The notes under the pieces: generated by a model
The model's input: the letters and a program-made list of their open reading frames with translations, nothing else
Databases searched by the model: none
Told to the model about the DNA's origin: nothing
From: H111-94 sp034436045
GTDB taxonomy: Bacteria > Chloroflexota > Ktedonobacteria > Ktedonobacterales > Ktedonobacteraceae
Length of the DNA: 54,238 bases
Assembly: GCA_034436045.1 (NCBI GenBank)
Contig: DAOTVZ010000175.1
Span: 1 to 54,238, forward strand
Direction: 5' to 3'
In this document: in pieces, positions 22,447 to 31,395 of the stretch
How the letters are laid out: the number at the start of each line of letters is the position of its first letter
Numbering within the stretch: position 1 is the first letter of the stretch
Program-made: the position numbers and the translations under genes

Positions 22447-23760
22447 CTAGTTCGGAAGCATAAAATCCATTTGGACGCTGCCGAAGCGTAGATGGTCGCC
22501 GGGGCGTAGTGGTATTGCCTTGTGCGGCGGCAGGCTGATGTTGGAGATCCGCGTTTTATTTTTGCTGCCCAGGTCTTCAAGATAGAACTGGTCATCGTGG
22601 AGGGAGATACGGGCGTGCTGGCGCGAGACGGTGGCTTTGGGATCGAAAATGGTCAAGTCAATATCGGGGCGATAGGCATGTTTAGGGTCGGAGCGCCCGA
22701 TAAGCACGTCGGTTTTGAGGAGGGGAATATGTTGGAGTTTGCCGTCGGGGCGTACATAGACCAGGTTAGCATAGATGCCTTGCGCGTTGGGTAAAGGGGG
22801 CAAAGGAACCTTTATGGCTCGTGCGTGCAGGAGTGTATCGATGTCGCCGCTTTGTGTAATGCTTTCTACCGGCATGTGCGGTATTTCGCCGGTCAGGCGC
22901 TGGCTCTCTGGTTGAGGAAGGATACGGTTAAGGGCAGAAAGCATTGCATCTGCATCGGCATAACGCTGGGTTGGTTGTTTCGCCAGTGCTTTCTCCAGCA
23001 ATAGTTGTAGCGCGGTGGGTGCGTTATGAACAAACATGGCTATGGCAGGAAGCGGGCTATAGCACTGCAAGCGGGCAGTCTCGTTAAGATCGCTACCCAC
23101 AAATGGCAAGCGGCCTGTTACAAGCTCAAAGAGGAGAAGACCAGCTTGATAGATGTCGCTCCAGGGGCCGATTGCGGCCCCTTGAAGGTGTTCGGGCGAG
23201 GCATAGTGCGGGTCGATGTTGTCAATATTGGTGCCCCAGGTCATTTGTGTATAGCCAGCTCGTCGTAGGAGTTCACGCAAGCCAGGGTCGTCAAGCTGAA
23301 CATAATCGGTCTGGTCGGTGTCAGTGGTGTCTACCGTAATGAATTGAGGACGCAGATCAAGGTTAGTAATATGGTGTTTGTGCAGTGCTTGTAGGCCGAG
23401 GAGGATCTGTTGCATGAGTCGTAAAGCTCGCGGCAGTTCTATAAGCTCGTTATCCATCAGATAACGTAGTGTGACACCGTGTAAGGGAGTAGAAACGATA
23501 TAGGCATGCTGGTTTTCGATGCCCCAATCAAAGATTTGAACAGTGTGGGCGGCCTTTATGAGTCGGCGCTGTTCTAATGGCTCAAGAACGTGCTGTGCAT
23601 CGGGCAAGGAGAGCGTGGGAGGAAGATCAAGTAGTATAAGTTCTACCATATCGTTGGTATTACGGTTGTGAGCAGTTGCGATAGTGATGCTGCTACTTTT
23701 GGTCAGTATCGAACCGAGGTGATAGATGCCATTAATCAGGCGTGTACCGCGCTGTGCCAT
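22447..23760 (-). CDS. Pseudokinase-like protein with C-terminal FHA domain (437 aa)
   Basis: Residues ~1-300 follow a Ser/Thr protein kinase fold (YASPEHLQG at 186-194, WSDIYQAGLLLFELVTGRLP at 200-219), but key residues are altered: the catalytic loop reads TNLDLRPQF (132-140; the Asp is kept, Lys is Arg, the Mg-binding Asn is Phe), DFG is replaced by DDPG, and no ATP-binding VAIK Lys is evident. A pseudokinase is therefore likely. Residues ~345-437 form an FHA domain (LIGRSD, SRQHARI, DLGSKNKT) that binds phosphothreonine. The start at 23760 has GAGG upstream and lies ~40 bases after an extended -10 promoter. A role as a phospho-dependent adaptor is inferred. Confidence 0.8.
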   Translation of the reverse strand: MAQRGTRLINGIYHLGSILTKSSSITIATAHNRNTNDMVELILLDLPPTLSLPDAQHVLEPLEQRRLIKAAHTVQIFDWGIENQHAYIVSTPLHGVTLRYLMDNELIELPRALRLMQQILLGLQALHKHHITNLDLRPQFITVDTTDTDQTDYVQLDDPGLRELLRRAGYTQMTWGTNIDNIDPHYASPEHLQGAAIGPWSDIYQAGLLLFELVTGRLPFVGSDLNETARLQCYSPLPAIAMFVHNAPTALQLLLEKALAKQPTQRYADADAMLSALNRILPQPESQRLTGEIPHMPVESITQSGDIDTLLHARAIKVPLPPLPNAQGIYANLVYVRPDGKLQHIPLLKTDVLIGRSDPKHAYRPDIDLTIFDPKATVSRQHARISLHDDQFYLEDLGSKNKTRISNISLPPHKAIPLRPGDHLRFGSVQMDFMLPN

Positions 23761-23792
23761 AAAGCTACGTACCTCGCATGGACGTAATAGAA

Positions 23793-23836
23793 TCCGATAG
23801 CTGAGAATCATTATAACATGACAGACAGCTATCGGA
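23793..23836 (-). promoter_or_regulatory. Extended -10 promoter inside an 11-bp inverted repeat
   Basis: On the minus strand TG-T-TATAAT ends at 23810 (TATAAT 23815-23810). TCCGATAGCTG (23793-23803) and CAGCTATCGGA (23826-23836) are perfect inverted repeats flanking it with a 22-base spacer, so a bound dimer would cover the promoter. It drives the FHA pseudokinase gene. Confidence 0.55.
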
Positions 23837-23871
23837 ATATGGCTGTGTCCTTATGGTAGAAGGAGCCTCTG

Positions 23872-25272
23872 TTAATTGTAGAGGTGCTGCTTTACGTAGT
23901 CTACGATAAGTTGCCAGTTATCATTTTGTGGCAGGAGAATGTAGGTTCCATCGCTTAAAGATGAGTCCATCAGCACGTTCTGGTTGCTCAATCCGATGTG
24001 GGCCGTGTGTGGGTCGCTCAGGTTCATTTTGAGAGCGAAGGCGGCCAGATCGGCCAGCGACATGTTCGTGTAGATGGTATGTTGTAAAGCATTCAAGGCG
24101 TCGTATAGTTTGGGCCAGGTGCTAATCTGTTTGAATTTTGCCAGCACGGCCTTCATGATGATCTGCTGGCGTGCAGAGCGCGCGAAGTCGGTCAACTCGG
24201 CCAGATTGATGGATGGTTTGTTACTACAGACCGACATCGGTTCGCGTGCGCGTGCATACTCGATAGCGGTGGCCCCATCCATGTGCTGCATGCCCTTGTT
24301 AAACTGGATAGTGATCCAGGAAGCATTGATAGCCGGGTCATCGTTGGCGGGATAGCAGGCATTGAAGGAGTCGGGCACGTAGACATCGATACCGCCGATG
24401 GAGTTGATCAGGTCTTTGAAGCCCGCGAAGTTAATGGTGACCCAGTATTTCACGTTTAGTCCAGTGACGAGGGAGACTTTTTGCGCGGCAGCGTTGCCGC
24501 CCGCGACAGGATTCTGGTTAAAGTTGGAGGCTAATTCGTAGACGGCATTAATCTTGGTATACTGCCCCGAATTGGGAGGATACTGAATCCAGAGGTCACG
24601 CGGCACTGAGATGAGCGAGGTGTGACGGTTGCTCGGCACGACGCTGATTACTGAAAGAGAATCTGTCAGGTAGGCTCCATCATGCCCCTGGCCCCCATAG
24701 CCCATAATCAGGACGCTGGTGCGCTCGCTTGTGTTCATATAGTCAGTTTGTGAGCTGAGCGGCGGCTGGGGGGAGATGGCGGAGCCGAAGGCCAGCACAC
24801 GTTTAGTGACGTTGACGGCGGACACGATCAGGACACAGAGCAGGGCGATGACGATGAGTGCGGTAATCAGACAGCCGGTACGACGGCGTGGACGCTTTGC
24901 TCGTCGTGGCGAAGATGAATGCCCGCCTTGTGCATGCTGTTGATAAGGCTGTTGCACGGGAGGAGTGGGATACGCTTGAGGCTTATTGCCAGTTGATGGA
25001 GCGTAGGCGCGATGACTGGCATGCTGCGCGTCATATGCTGAGTTATTGTAAGATGTGGGACGTTGATTATAGGGCTGATTAGAAGGTGGGTAGCCCTGAC
25101 GACCCTGTTGAGATTCCTGGACGGGATTTTGATATGGACGACGCGCTGAACGCGCTGAGGGTTGATCGCGAAAACTGCCCAGAACCAGCTTATCCTGCGG
25201 CCCTGATGATGGAGGCACAGGAGGCTGTGCTGGCAGCGTAGGGTCATTTGGATCATAAAAGGTATCTGACAT
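23872..25272 (-). CDS. LytR-CpsA-Psr family protein (466 aa)
   Basis: LCP enzymes transfer lipid-linked glycopolymers onto peptidoglycan at the outer face of the membrane. Residues 1-130 are a Pro/Gln/Ser-rich cytoplasmic tail ending in basic RRAKRPRRRTG; one membrane segment lies at ~133-155; the LCP domain follows with DSLSVISVVP, LISVPRDLWI, INFAGFKDLINSIGGIDVYV and ATAIEYARAR. ATG 25272 has AAAGGA eight bases upstream, better than the longer frame from 25314. The low-complexity N-terminal tail recalls that of the MurJ protein here. It is probably a cell-wall polymer ligase working with manC and GT2 products (inference). Confidence 0.88.
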   Translation of the reverse strand: MSDTFYDPNDPTLPAQPPVPPSSGPQDKLVLGSFRDQPSARSARRPYQNPVQESQQGRQGYPPSNQPYNQRPTSYNNSAYDAQHASHRAYAPSTGNKPQAYPTPPVQQPYQQHAQGGHSSSPRRAKRPRRRTGCLITALIVIALLCVLIVSAVNVTKRVLAFGSAISPQPPLSSQTDYMNTSERTSVLIMGYGGQGHDGAYLTDSLSVISVVPSNRHTSLISVPRDLWIQYPPNSGQYTKINAVYELASNFNQNPVAGGNAAAQKVSLVTGLNVKYWVTINFAGFKDLINSIGGIDVYVPDSFNACYPANDDPAINASWITIQFNKGMQHMDGATAIEYARAREPMSVCSNKPSINLAELTDFARSARQQIIMKAVLAKFKQISTWPKLYDALNALQHTIYTNMSLADLAAFALKMNLSDPHTAHIGLSNQNVLMDSSLSDGTYILLPQNDNWQLIVDYVKQHLYN

Positions 25273-25427
25273 AGAAAGCATCCTTTGCACTGGTAGAAGT
25301 ATGCCGCCATACATTATGGCGGCCAGGCTTCACACATTGCCCTCCCACCTGTTATCCTCTTGTTATCGAACGAAAAGACCTGTCTACGTATAATACAAAC
25401 GTATCAGGGGGTGAGAAGTTGCAAAGA

Positions 25428-26207
25428 TTACTTTTTTGTCCAATCGTGTATCGTTTTGGGGTCTTTGCCATGGCGCACGGCCACAATTTCGGCCATGACA
25501 GCCAGCGCCATCTCTTCGGGGGTGGTGGCCCCGATGTTGAGGCCAATGGGGCCATGAATGCGGCTGAGTTGCTCGTCTGTCAAACCCTGTTGCTTGAGGC
25601 GCTCGGCGCGTTCCTGACTTGTTTTACGGCTGCCGATGGCACCCACATAGCCGACATTGCGTGAGAGGATTACCTTCAGGGAAGGCTCATCGAATTTAGG
25701 GTCGTGGGTTAGCACTGCAACCGAAGTTGAAGGGTTGAGATCCATCTTTTCCAGTACTTCATCGGGCCATTCGACAATCAACTCATCAGCGTGAGGGAAG
25801 CGTTCGCGTGTGGCGAAAGCCGAGCGGGCGTCGATGACGATAACTCGATAGTTGAGGGTTTTGGCGAAGGTGGTGAGAGGGATAGCCATGTGACCCGCCC
25901 CGACGATAATGAGCGTGGGCGGAGGAGGAAAGCCCTCGATAAAGATGTCATAGCTCTGGGGGGTGTTGGCCAGGTCAGCTTGCACACGATAGGTTTTGGT
26001 ATGGGCGCTACCGCTCCAGATAGCTTGCTCTGCATCTTCGATGACCTGAGCTTCGAGTGCAGGCAGGCCGAGAGAGCCGTGCGCGCTTTTGTTAGGGAAT
26101 ACCAGCAACTTTGCCCCGACATGGTCGGGGCCACGCACGATAGTTGCCAGGGCGACACCCTTCTCTTGTGTCAGCATCTCCTTCAGCTCTTCATAGAGTG
26201 TACTCAT
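25428..26207 (-). CDS. XdhC/CoxF-family protein, Rossmann-type (259 aa)
   Basis: XdhC proteins help to insert the sulfurated molybdenum cofactor into xanthine/CO-dehydrogenase-like enzymes. The N-terminal ~95 residues resemble the XdhC_CoxI domain but lack its GGCVE motif; the C-terminal Rossmann domain has LIIVGAGHMAIPL, VIDARSAFATRERFP, VAVLTHDPKFD, YVGAIGSRKT and IHGPIGLNIGATTPEEMALA. It is last in the operon, 35 bases after the small XdhC gene. GAGGAG lies before ATG 26207. It would work as a pair with the 105-residue partner. Confidence 0.88.
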   Translation of the reverse strand: MSTLYEELKEMLTQEKGVALATIVRGPDHVGAKLLVFPNKSAHGSLGLPALEAQVIEDAEQAIWSGSAHTKTYRVQADLANTPQSYDIFIEGFPPPPTLIIVGAGHMAIPLTTFAKTLNYRVIVIDARSAFATRERFPHADELIVEWPDEVLEKMDLNPSTSVAVLTHDPKFDEPSLKVILSRNVGYVGAIGSRKTSQERAERLKQQGLTDEQLSRIHGPIGLNIGATTPEEMALAVMAEIVAVRHGKDPKTIHDWTKK

Positions 26208-26242
26208 TGTTGCTCCTCTGCTTTGGTAAAGGTATCAGCCGG

Positions 26243-26560
26243 TTACCAGTCCAGGCGTTCGACAAAGACGTGGATGGTACCGCCGCAGGCCAGACCTATT
26301 TGCTCGATGTTTTGTTCTTCGGTGATACCAAATTCGAGCATCTGGGGTTTGCCATCCTTTATAACTTCCATCGCAGCTTCAATGACGGCTGGCTCGACGC
26401 AGCCACCGCTGACTGAGCCGGTGATCTCGCCACTTTCGCTTACCGCGAGTTTTGCTCCTGGCTGTCGCGGGGCAGAACCGGCCATGGAGACGACGGTGGC
26501 AAGAGCGACACGCTCACCTTTTGCGCGCCACTTTTCGATATCTGGTAATACATCACGCAT
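26243..26560 (-). CDS. Small XdhC/CoxI N-terminal-domain protein (105 aa)
   Basis: The protein consists only of the XdhC_CoxI domain with both signature Cys motifs: SVSGGCVEP around residue 50 and LACGGTIHVF near 90. It complements the larger XdhC next to it, which has the Rossmann domain but a degenerate version of this one. The conserved cysteines may bind the molybdenum cofactor or take part in sulfuration (inference from the family). AAAGGA lies upstream of ATG 26560. Confidence 0.85.
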   Translation of the reverse strand: MRDVLPDIEKWRAKGERVALATVVSMAGSAPRQPGAKLAVSESGEITGSVSGGCVEPAVIEAAMEVIKDGKPQMLEFGITEEQNIEQIGLACGGTIHVFVERLDW

Positions 26561-26611
26561 TGTTGTTTTCCTTTCTACTGAAGGGATAGGCCATTATTAT
26601 ATATAACATTG

Positions 26612-27973
26612 TTACCGACGTGGTTTACTCCATGCTTCGACGGCTTTGTGGCGAGCGGCGGGCGAGCGGTCGGGTTTGCTATCATCGATAGTGCTGAGCA
26701 GATTGCCCAGGTAGATCAGGCTGTCCAGGTTGTGCGCTGGCAGGAAGTTATCGATATAGGGTAGCGCGGTCTTCATGCCGATGGTCAATGGGCGATAGTC
26801 TGGGGAGCCGAGCAGAGGGTTGAGCCAGATCAGGCGATGACAATTGTGTTGCAGGCGATCCATTTCGGCCTGCAAGACGCTTGCATCACCGCGATCCCAT
26901 CCATCGCTGATAATCAGCACAACAGCGCCACGCCCCAGCACACGTTTGGCCCACTTGTGGTTGAAGTAGTGGAGGGCGTCACCGATGCGGGTGCCTCCTG
27001 ACCAGTCCTGTACTGATTTGGAGACATCGCGCACGGCGTCATCAACGTCGCGCTTCTTGAGCTGGCGGGTGATGCGGGTCAGGCGGGTACCGAAGACGAA
27101 GGCTTCTACATTCAGCAGGCCATTGGAGATGGTATGGATGAAGTGCAGCAGGAGGCGCGAATAGAGGCTCATGGAGCCACTGATGTCACAGATAATGACG
27201 AGCGGGCGTGGTTTAAGCTTTGTTTCGCGCCATGTTAGCTCCAGTAGTTCGGCACCGTATTTCAGGTTACGACGCACAATGCGGCGCATATCGGGATAAG
27301 AGCCGTTGCGTGCGGGCTTCTTGCGGCGGGTGAGACGAAGGCCGAGGTGCCAGCGCATCTCAGCCATCAGGCGTTTGGCCTCCTGCACTTCATCCCAGGT
27401 AAAATTCTCAAAGTCTTTTTTGCGCAACTGTTCAATGGCGCTGTAAGCTGTACCCTGTGGTGGAGCTTCGTCATTCTCATCATCGTAGCGATCCTGTTCC
27501 TGGTGGGTGCGCCGCCGTTCGGTTTGACGCATTTCCTGGCGTAGTTCTTTGCGCAATTCGTTGGTGTTTAAATGCTCGGCCAGGCGTTTGCGCTCGGAGG
27601 GCGGCAGGCGCATCTGACGTTCTTCGCGTTTGGCGGCCCCGCCTCTGTCGGTCTTCTTATTCGGATTATCGCGCATAAACCAGTAGTAGCCAAACATCTG
27701 ATCGAAGATGGGTTCCTGCTCATGGCGGGTCAAGAGACTGCTTTTCAGCGTATTGTAGAAGTCCTCTTTATTTTTTATGTCAATGTAGTTGAGTGTTTCG
27801 GCCACATCGAGCATTTGGCGAGGGCCAACGTTCAGGCCACTCTCCCACAGCAGCCGCCCGAACTCGGTCAGGCGGAACAGGAGCCGTTCGCCGTGCTCGA
27901 TCTCTACCGGCAGCAATTCGATTGTCCCGGTGGTGCCGGGTTTGTCGGGAGTGTTGGGATGCTGTGAGTTCAT
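26612..27973 (-). CDS. coxE: CoxE-like VWA domain protein (453 aa)
   Basis: The C-terminal half is a von Willebrand factor A domain with an intact MIDAS motif, DISGSMS at 263-269, preceded by a charged Arg/Glu-rich helical linker. CoxE works with the MoxR-type ATPase CoxD in maturing the molybdenum-copper or molybdenum centre of CO-dehydrogenase-like enzymes. Its ATG (27973-27971) overlaps the coxD stop TAA by one base, so the two are translationally coupled. Located in the second part of the cox cluster. Confidence 0.88.
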   Translation of the reverse strand: MNSQHPNTPDKPGTTGTIELLPVEIEHGERLLFRLTEFGRLLWESGLNVGPRQMLDVAETLNYIDIKNKEDFYNTLKSSLLTRHEQEPIFDQMFGYYWFMRDNPNKKTDRGGAAKREERQMRLPPSERKRLAEHLNTNELRKELRQEMRQTERRRTHQEQDRYDDENDEAPPQGTAYSAIEQLRKKDFENFTWDEVQEAKRLMAEMRWHLGLRLTRRKKPARNGSYPDMRRIVRRNLKYGAELLELTWRETKLKPRPLVIICDISGSMSLYSRLLLHFIHTISNGLLNVEAFVFGTRLTRITRQLKKRDVDDAVRDVSKSVQDWSGGTRIGDALHYFNHKWAKRVLGRGAVVLIISDGWDRGDASVLQAEMDRLQHNCHRLIWLNPLLGSPDYRPLTIGMKTALPYIDNFLPAHNLDSLIYLGNLLSTIDDSKPDRSPAARHKAVEAWSKPRR

Positions 27974-28887
27974 TATCGTGAAACTCCACGTGCTTTCTGA
28001 ACCAATTTGGGCAGGTCGCTACTGCCAACTTTGAGGATATCGTCCTGATATTTGAGTAGTGCACCCAGTGTATCACGCACGGCGCTGTCGATGAGTTCTT
28101 TCTGGTTCAAGGCCAACAGCGAGCTAATCCAATCAAGGGTTTCGGCTACGCCGGGTGCTTTGAAGAGATCGAGGCCGCGTACCTCGCGTACAAACGTGCA
28201 AACCTGTCTGGCGAGTTGTTCGGGAACGTCGGGCATACGGGCCATGATGATGGCGTATTCCTTTTCCAGCGATGGATAATCAATCCAGTAGTACAGGCAA
28301 CGGCGACGCAAGGCGTCGTGAATCTCGCGGGTGCGGTTGGATGTGATAATCACATAGGGCGGCTCTTGCGCGTGAATGGTACCGATTTCTGGAATGGTGA
28401 TCTGGAAATCCGAGAGCAATTCGAGCAGGTATGCCTCAAATTCCTCGTCGCTACGGTCGAGTTCATCAATCAGCAGGACGGGGGCTTTGCCGTTGGTCGG
28501 ATCAATAGCTTGCAGCAAGGGACGCCGCAAGAGGAATTCGGGGCCGAAAATCTCCTTCAGTTCTTCCTGTCGATTGAGATGACTGGCCTCCATCACGCGG
28601 ATGTGGAGCATCTGGCGCGTGTAGTTCCATTCATAGACCGCAGTGCTAATATCGATGCCTTCATAGCATTGCAAGCGGATCAAGTCGGTGCCCAGAATGG
28701 TTGCCAGGACTTTGGCGACCTCGGTCTTGCCTACTCCCGGTTCGCCTTCCAGCAGCAAGGGCTTCCGTCGTTTCAGCGCCAGGAACACGGCTGTGGCCAG
28801 GCTGCGGTCTGCGATGTAGTGCTGGGCCTGCATCGCTTTTTGAACGTCTTCGATAGTAGTAAAGGTAGATGATTGTTCCTGTTGCAA
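27973..28887 (-). CDS. coxD: CoxD-like MoxR AAA+ ATPase (304 aa)
   Basis: An AAA+ ATPase of the MoxR group: Walker A GEPGVGKT at 48-55, Walker B VLLIDELDR at 137-145, and sensor 1 IITSNRTRE. It is thought to remodel the apo-CO dehydrogenase so that its active site can be completed. The start is TTG 28887, supported by GGAGG six bases upstream. A promoter at 29005-29034 lies ahead of it, so coxD, coxE and both XdhC genes may form their own operon. Confidence 0.9.
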   Translation of the reverse strand: MQQEQSSTFTTIEDVQKAMQAQHYIADRSLATAVFLALKRRKPLLLEGEPGVGKTEVAKVLATILGTDLIRLQCYEGIDISTAVYEWNYTRQMLHIRVMEASHLNRQEELKEIFGPEFLLRRPLLQAIDPTNGKAPVLLIDELDRSDEEFEAYLLELLSDFQITIPEIGTIHAQEPPYVIITSNRTREIHDALRRRCLYYWIDYPSLEKEYAIIMARMPDVPEQLARQVCTFVREVRGLDLFKAPGVAETLDWISSLLALNQKELIDSAVRDTLGALLKYQDDILKVGSSDLPKLVQKARGVSR

Positions 28888-29004
28888 CGAAAGCCTCCAA
28901 CAAAAACTGATAGGATGAATGCCAAAGAAAGATGCCTCTCGTTTTCTTGAACTATCTGGTAGATTTGCGAGAGGGATGCCAGTAGGTTTATCTCTGGTAC
29001 TCTT

Positions 29005-29034
29005 ATTCTAAGCTATGAAACACACTGTTCGCAA
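29005..29034 (-). promoter_or_regulatory. Promoter of the coxD-coxE-xdhC operon
   Basis: On the minus strand TTGCGA (29034-29029) and TAGAAT (29010-29005) are 18 bases apart. It lies just downstream of the aminopeptidase stop and ~115 bases upstream of the coxD TTG. Confidence 0.45.
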
Positions 29035-29043
29035 GGTGAAATT

Positions 29044-30147
29044 TTAGATAAGAATTTTGCCATTTTTCAAGAAGAGGACATCGTCAACCCAGACTTCGCC
29101 CTCGCGCCTGAGGTCACAAATCATGTCCCAGTGGAGCGCTGAGGTGTTGAGGCCGCCGGTTTCAGGATAGCTGGAGCCGAGGGCCAGGTGGACGGTGCCG
29201 CCCATCTTTTCGTCGAAGAGAATATTGCCGGTGCCTCTATCGATACGCGCATTGTTGCCAAAGGCGAACTCGCCGAGGAAACGTGCGCCAGCGTCCAGGT
29301 CGAGCATCTGGAGTAGATATTCCTGGCCCTGGCGCGCGCTGGCTTCAACTACCTTGCCTTCGCGGAAAACCAGTCGAATGTTCTCGACACGGCGTCCGTC
29401 GTAGATGGTCGGGATGTCATATTGAATGATGCCATTCGCGCTGTTCTCGACCGGGCCGGTGAAGAACTCGCCACTGGGGAAGTTACGCTTCCCATCGCTG
29501 TTAATGAAGATGCGGTTCTCGATGGAGAGGGTAAGGTCGGTGCCTGGGCCGAGAATATGTACCTGTTTGTGTCCTTTAAGCCAGTCAACGTAGTGCTGCT
29601 GGCTGACGGAGAGTTCTTGCCAGCGTGCGATGGGGTTTTCGTCGTTTAAGAAACAGATATCAAAGACAAACTCTTCAAACTCGCTTAGCGACATATTGGC
29701 TTCTTGCGCGTAGGCGGCGGTAGGATAGAGGGTTGAACTCCAACGAAATTCGCCAGCTTGCTCGCGGCGGCGCAGGGGGCGATTGGCCTGCTGGCTGGCT
29801 TTACGACGTAGTGCGCCGCGTGCGGGATCGATATTGCTCAAGCTTCTGGTGTTGGTGCGCGAGCTGATGAAGAGACGGGCATCAATGCGTTCTGCAAGCA
29901 GTTGAGCGGCGGGTGAGATAAAGCTAAGCTGTGCATCACTACCTTTGCGTAGCATGATTTCTTCCAGGGTTTCCAGTTCGATCTGTGGCAAAGGATGACC
30001 ACCTGCGTTCAAAACTTCTGCATAAACGGCCTCGATCAGCGGGGTCGCGGCGGGTGTACCATAAATAGCGACCGTATTGTCTGGTTGAATGTTGAGTGAA
30101 TAATGAACAAGGGTATGCGCCCAGCGCTGAATACGAATATCTTGCAT
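29044..30147 (-). CDS. M29-family (thermophilic) aminopeptidase (367 aa)
   Basis: A metal-dependent, leucyl-type aminopeptidase of the AmpS/PepS/aminopeptidase T family. The metal-ligand region is visible in the C-terminal half: EFAFGNNARIDRGTGNILFD, then GGTVHLALGSSYPETGG and HWDMICDLR. ATG 30147 is preceded by AAAGGAG; the upstream in-frame extension to 30285 has no coding character. It sits between coxM and coxD on the same strand but is separated from coxM by a long stem-loop, so it is likely an unrelated gene inserted in the cluster. Confidence 0.88.
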   Translation of the reverse strand: MQDIRIQRWAHTLVHYSLNIQPDNTVAIYGTPAATPLIEAVYAEVLNAGGHPLPQIELETLEEIMLRKGSDAQLSFISPAAQLLAERIDARLFISSRTNTRSLSNIDPARGALRRKASQQANRPLRRREQAGEFRWSSTLYPTAAYAQEANMSLSEFEEFVFDICFLNDENPIARWQELSVSQQHYVDWLKGHKQVHILGPGTDLTLSIENRIFINSDGKRNFPSGEFFTGPVENSANGIIQYDIPTIYDGRRVENIRLVFREGKVVEASARQGQEYLLQMLDLDAGARFLGEFAFGNNARIDRGTGNILFDEKMGGTVHLALGSSYPETGGLNTSALHWDMICDLRREGEVWVDDVLFLKNGKILI

Positions 30148-30354
30148 CGTAGAAAACGGCTCCTTTGGTGGATTCTGTTCTCTTAATATTGTAGCACTCG
30201 TGGGTAGATGTGAAGCAATCCTGTTAGGAGACCAGGTCTTTGTAGCGAAGGGCGTGAAAGCCGTCTTCCCGTAATTGGGTATCATGCTGATACATAAATT
30301 TTATACATTGTTTAGAGTATGAAGGCATATTTTCATTAAATATCTGTTGAAATA

Positions 30355-30418
30355 GCAGTGACAGATGTATCGCATTTATATTGTGTAATGATGAAAAACG
30401 CGATACATCTGTCACTGC
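30355..30418. terminator. Perfect 19-bp inverted repeat after coxM
   Basis: GCAGTGACAGATGTATCGC (30355-30373) is exactly complementary to 30400-30418, with a 26-base AT-rich loop. It lies just after the coxM stop codon on the minus strand. There is no T-run, so it may be a factor-dependent terminator, an mRNA-stabilising hairpin, or a relic of a small repeat. The CAGTGACAGAT core also occurs at 36759-36769. Confidence 0.5.
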
Positions 30419-30433
30419 AAGAAGCGTTAGTGA

Positions 30434-31300
30434 TTATGCACGTTCGAGGGCGCGTGTGATGGCGCGGCGGGCGGTGACGCGGCACATCTCACTGCGGTAG
30501 GCTTTGGAGCCGTGAATGTCCTCAACGATTGCAAGGCCATCGGCGGCGTGGCTGGCGGCTTCGGCGATGGTGGCTTCATCCAGCTTCTTGCCGACGAGCG
30601 CGGCCTCGACGGCGCTGGCGCGTGCGGTCTTGTCGGCAGCGCCCGTAATGGCCACGCTGGCGGCGGTGCAGGTGCCATTGCCGTCTGTTGTGATAACGGT
30701 GGCACAACCTGCTACTGCGTAGTGGGAAGCCTTGTTGGCGAGCTTCTCATAGGCGGAGCCGGTGTGTGCTGGAGGGATGGGGAGGCGAATCTCGGTGATG
30801 ACCTCGTTTTCCTCCAGGGCCGTTTCGAAGGTGCCGACCAGGAAGTCGTCGATCTTAATTGTGCGCAAGCCCTTTGGCCCCTGGGTGATGACCTCGGCCT
30901 TGAGAGCGAGCACCATGCCAGGCATGTCAGCTGCGGGGTCGGAGTGGGCCAGGCTGCCGCCGATGGTGCCACGATTGCGTACTTGCTGATCACCGATGAG
31001 GTCTGTGCCCTCAATGAGCATGGGGAAATAGCGGCGGATGAGGTCAGACTTCTCGATCATGCTGTAGGTAGTCAGGGCACCCACGGCGACCGCGCCGTTG
31101 TCCTCGCGGATATAGGCGAGGTTGGGAATGCGCCCGATGTCGATGAGATGAGCAGGTTGGGCCAGACGCAATTTCATGGCGGGGAGCAGGCTATGACCGC
31201 CCGCGATGATCTTTGCTTCGTCGCCATATTCTTGCAAAAGTTTGACGGCCTCGTCTACTGTGTTGGCGACATGGTAATCAAATGCTACGGGAACTGACAT
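30434..31300 (-). CDS. coxM: CO-dehydrogenase-like FAD subunit (288 aa)
   Basis: The medium subunit carries FAD and passes electrons from the iron-sulfur subunit onward. The FAD-binding AGGHSLLP is at 33-40 and TIGGSLAHSDP begins at 112, both conserved in the CoxM/XdhB family; the C-terminal CO_deh_flav_C domain follows. GAGGAG lies before ATG 31300. It is third in the coxS-L-M order, 95 bases after coxL. Confidence 0.92.
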   Translation of the reverse strand: MSVPVAFDYHVANTVDEAVKLLQEYGDEAKIIAGGHSLLPAMKLRLAQPAHLIDIGRIPNLAYIREDNGAVAVGALTTYSMIEKSDLIRRYFPMLIEGTDLIGDQQVRNRGTIGGSLAHSDPAADMPGMVLALKAEVITQGPKGLRTIKIDDFLVGTFETALEENEVITEIRLPIPPAHTGSAYEKLANKASHYAVAGCATVITTDGNGTCTAASVAITGAADKTARASAVEAALVGKKLDEATIAEAASHAADGLAIVEDIHGSKAYRSEMCRVTARRAITRALERA

Positions 31301-31395
31301 GGATATTTCTCCTCTTCAGCGTTCTTCTTGCTGTGACCGTTCTACGAGTGACATCTGACCCAAGAGGCCAGATGCCGCATGCAAGCGTCATGTTT

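Noticed and set aside
25791..26606. Long plus-strand frame of 271 codons
   Set aside because: Antisense shadow across the two XdhC genes and their gap; composition is unlike a protein.
30512..31297. Gly/Asp-rich plus-strand frame of 261 codons
   Set aside because: Antisense to coxM; Gly/Val/Asp bias is typical of the complement of a GC-rich gene.
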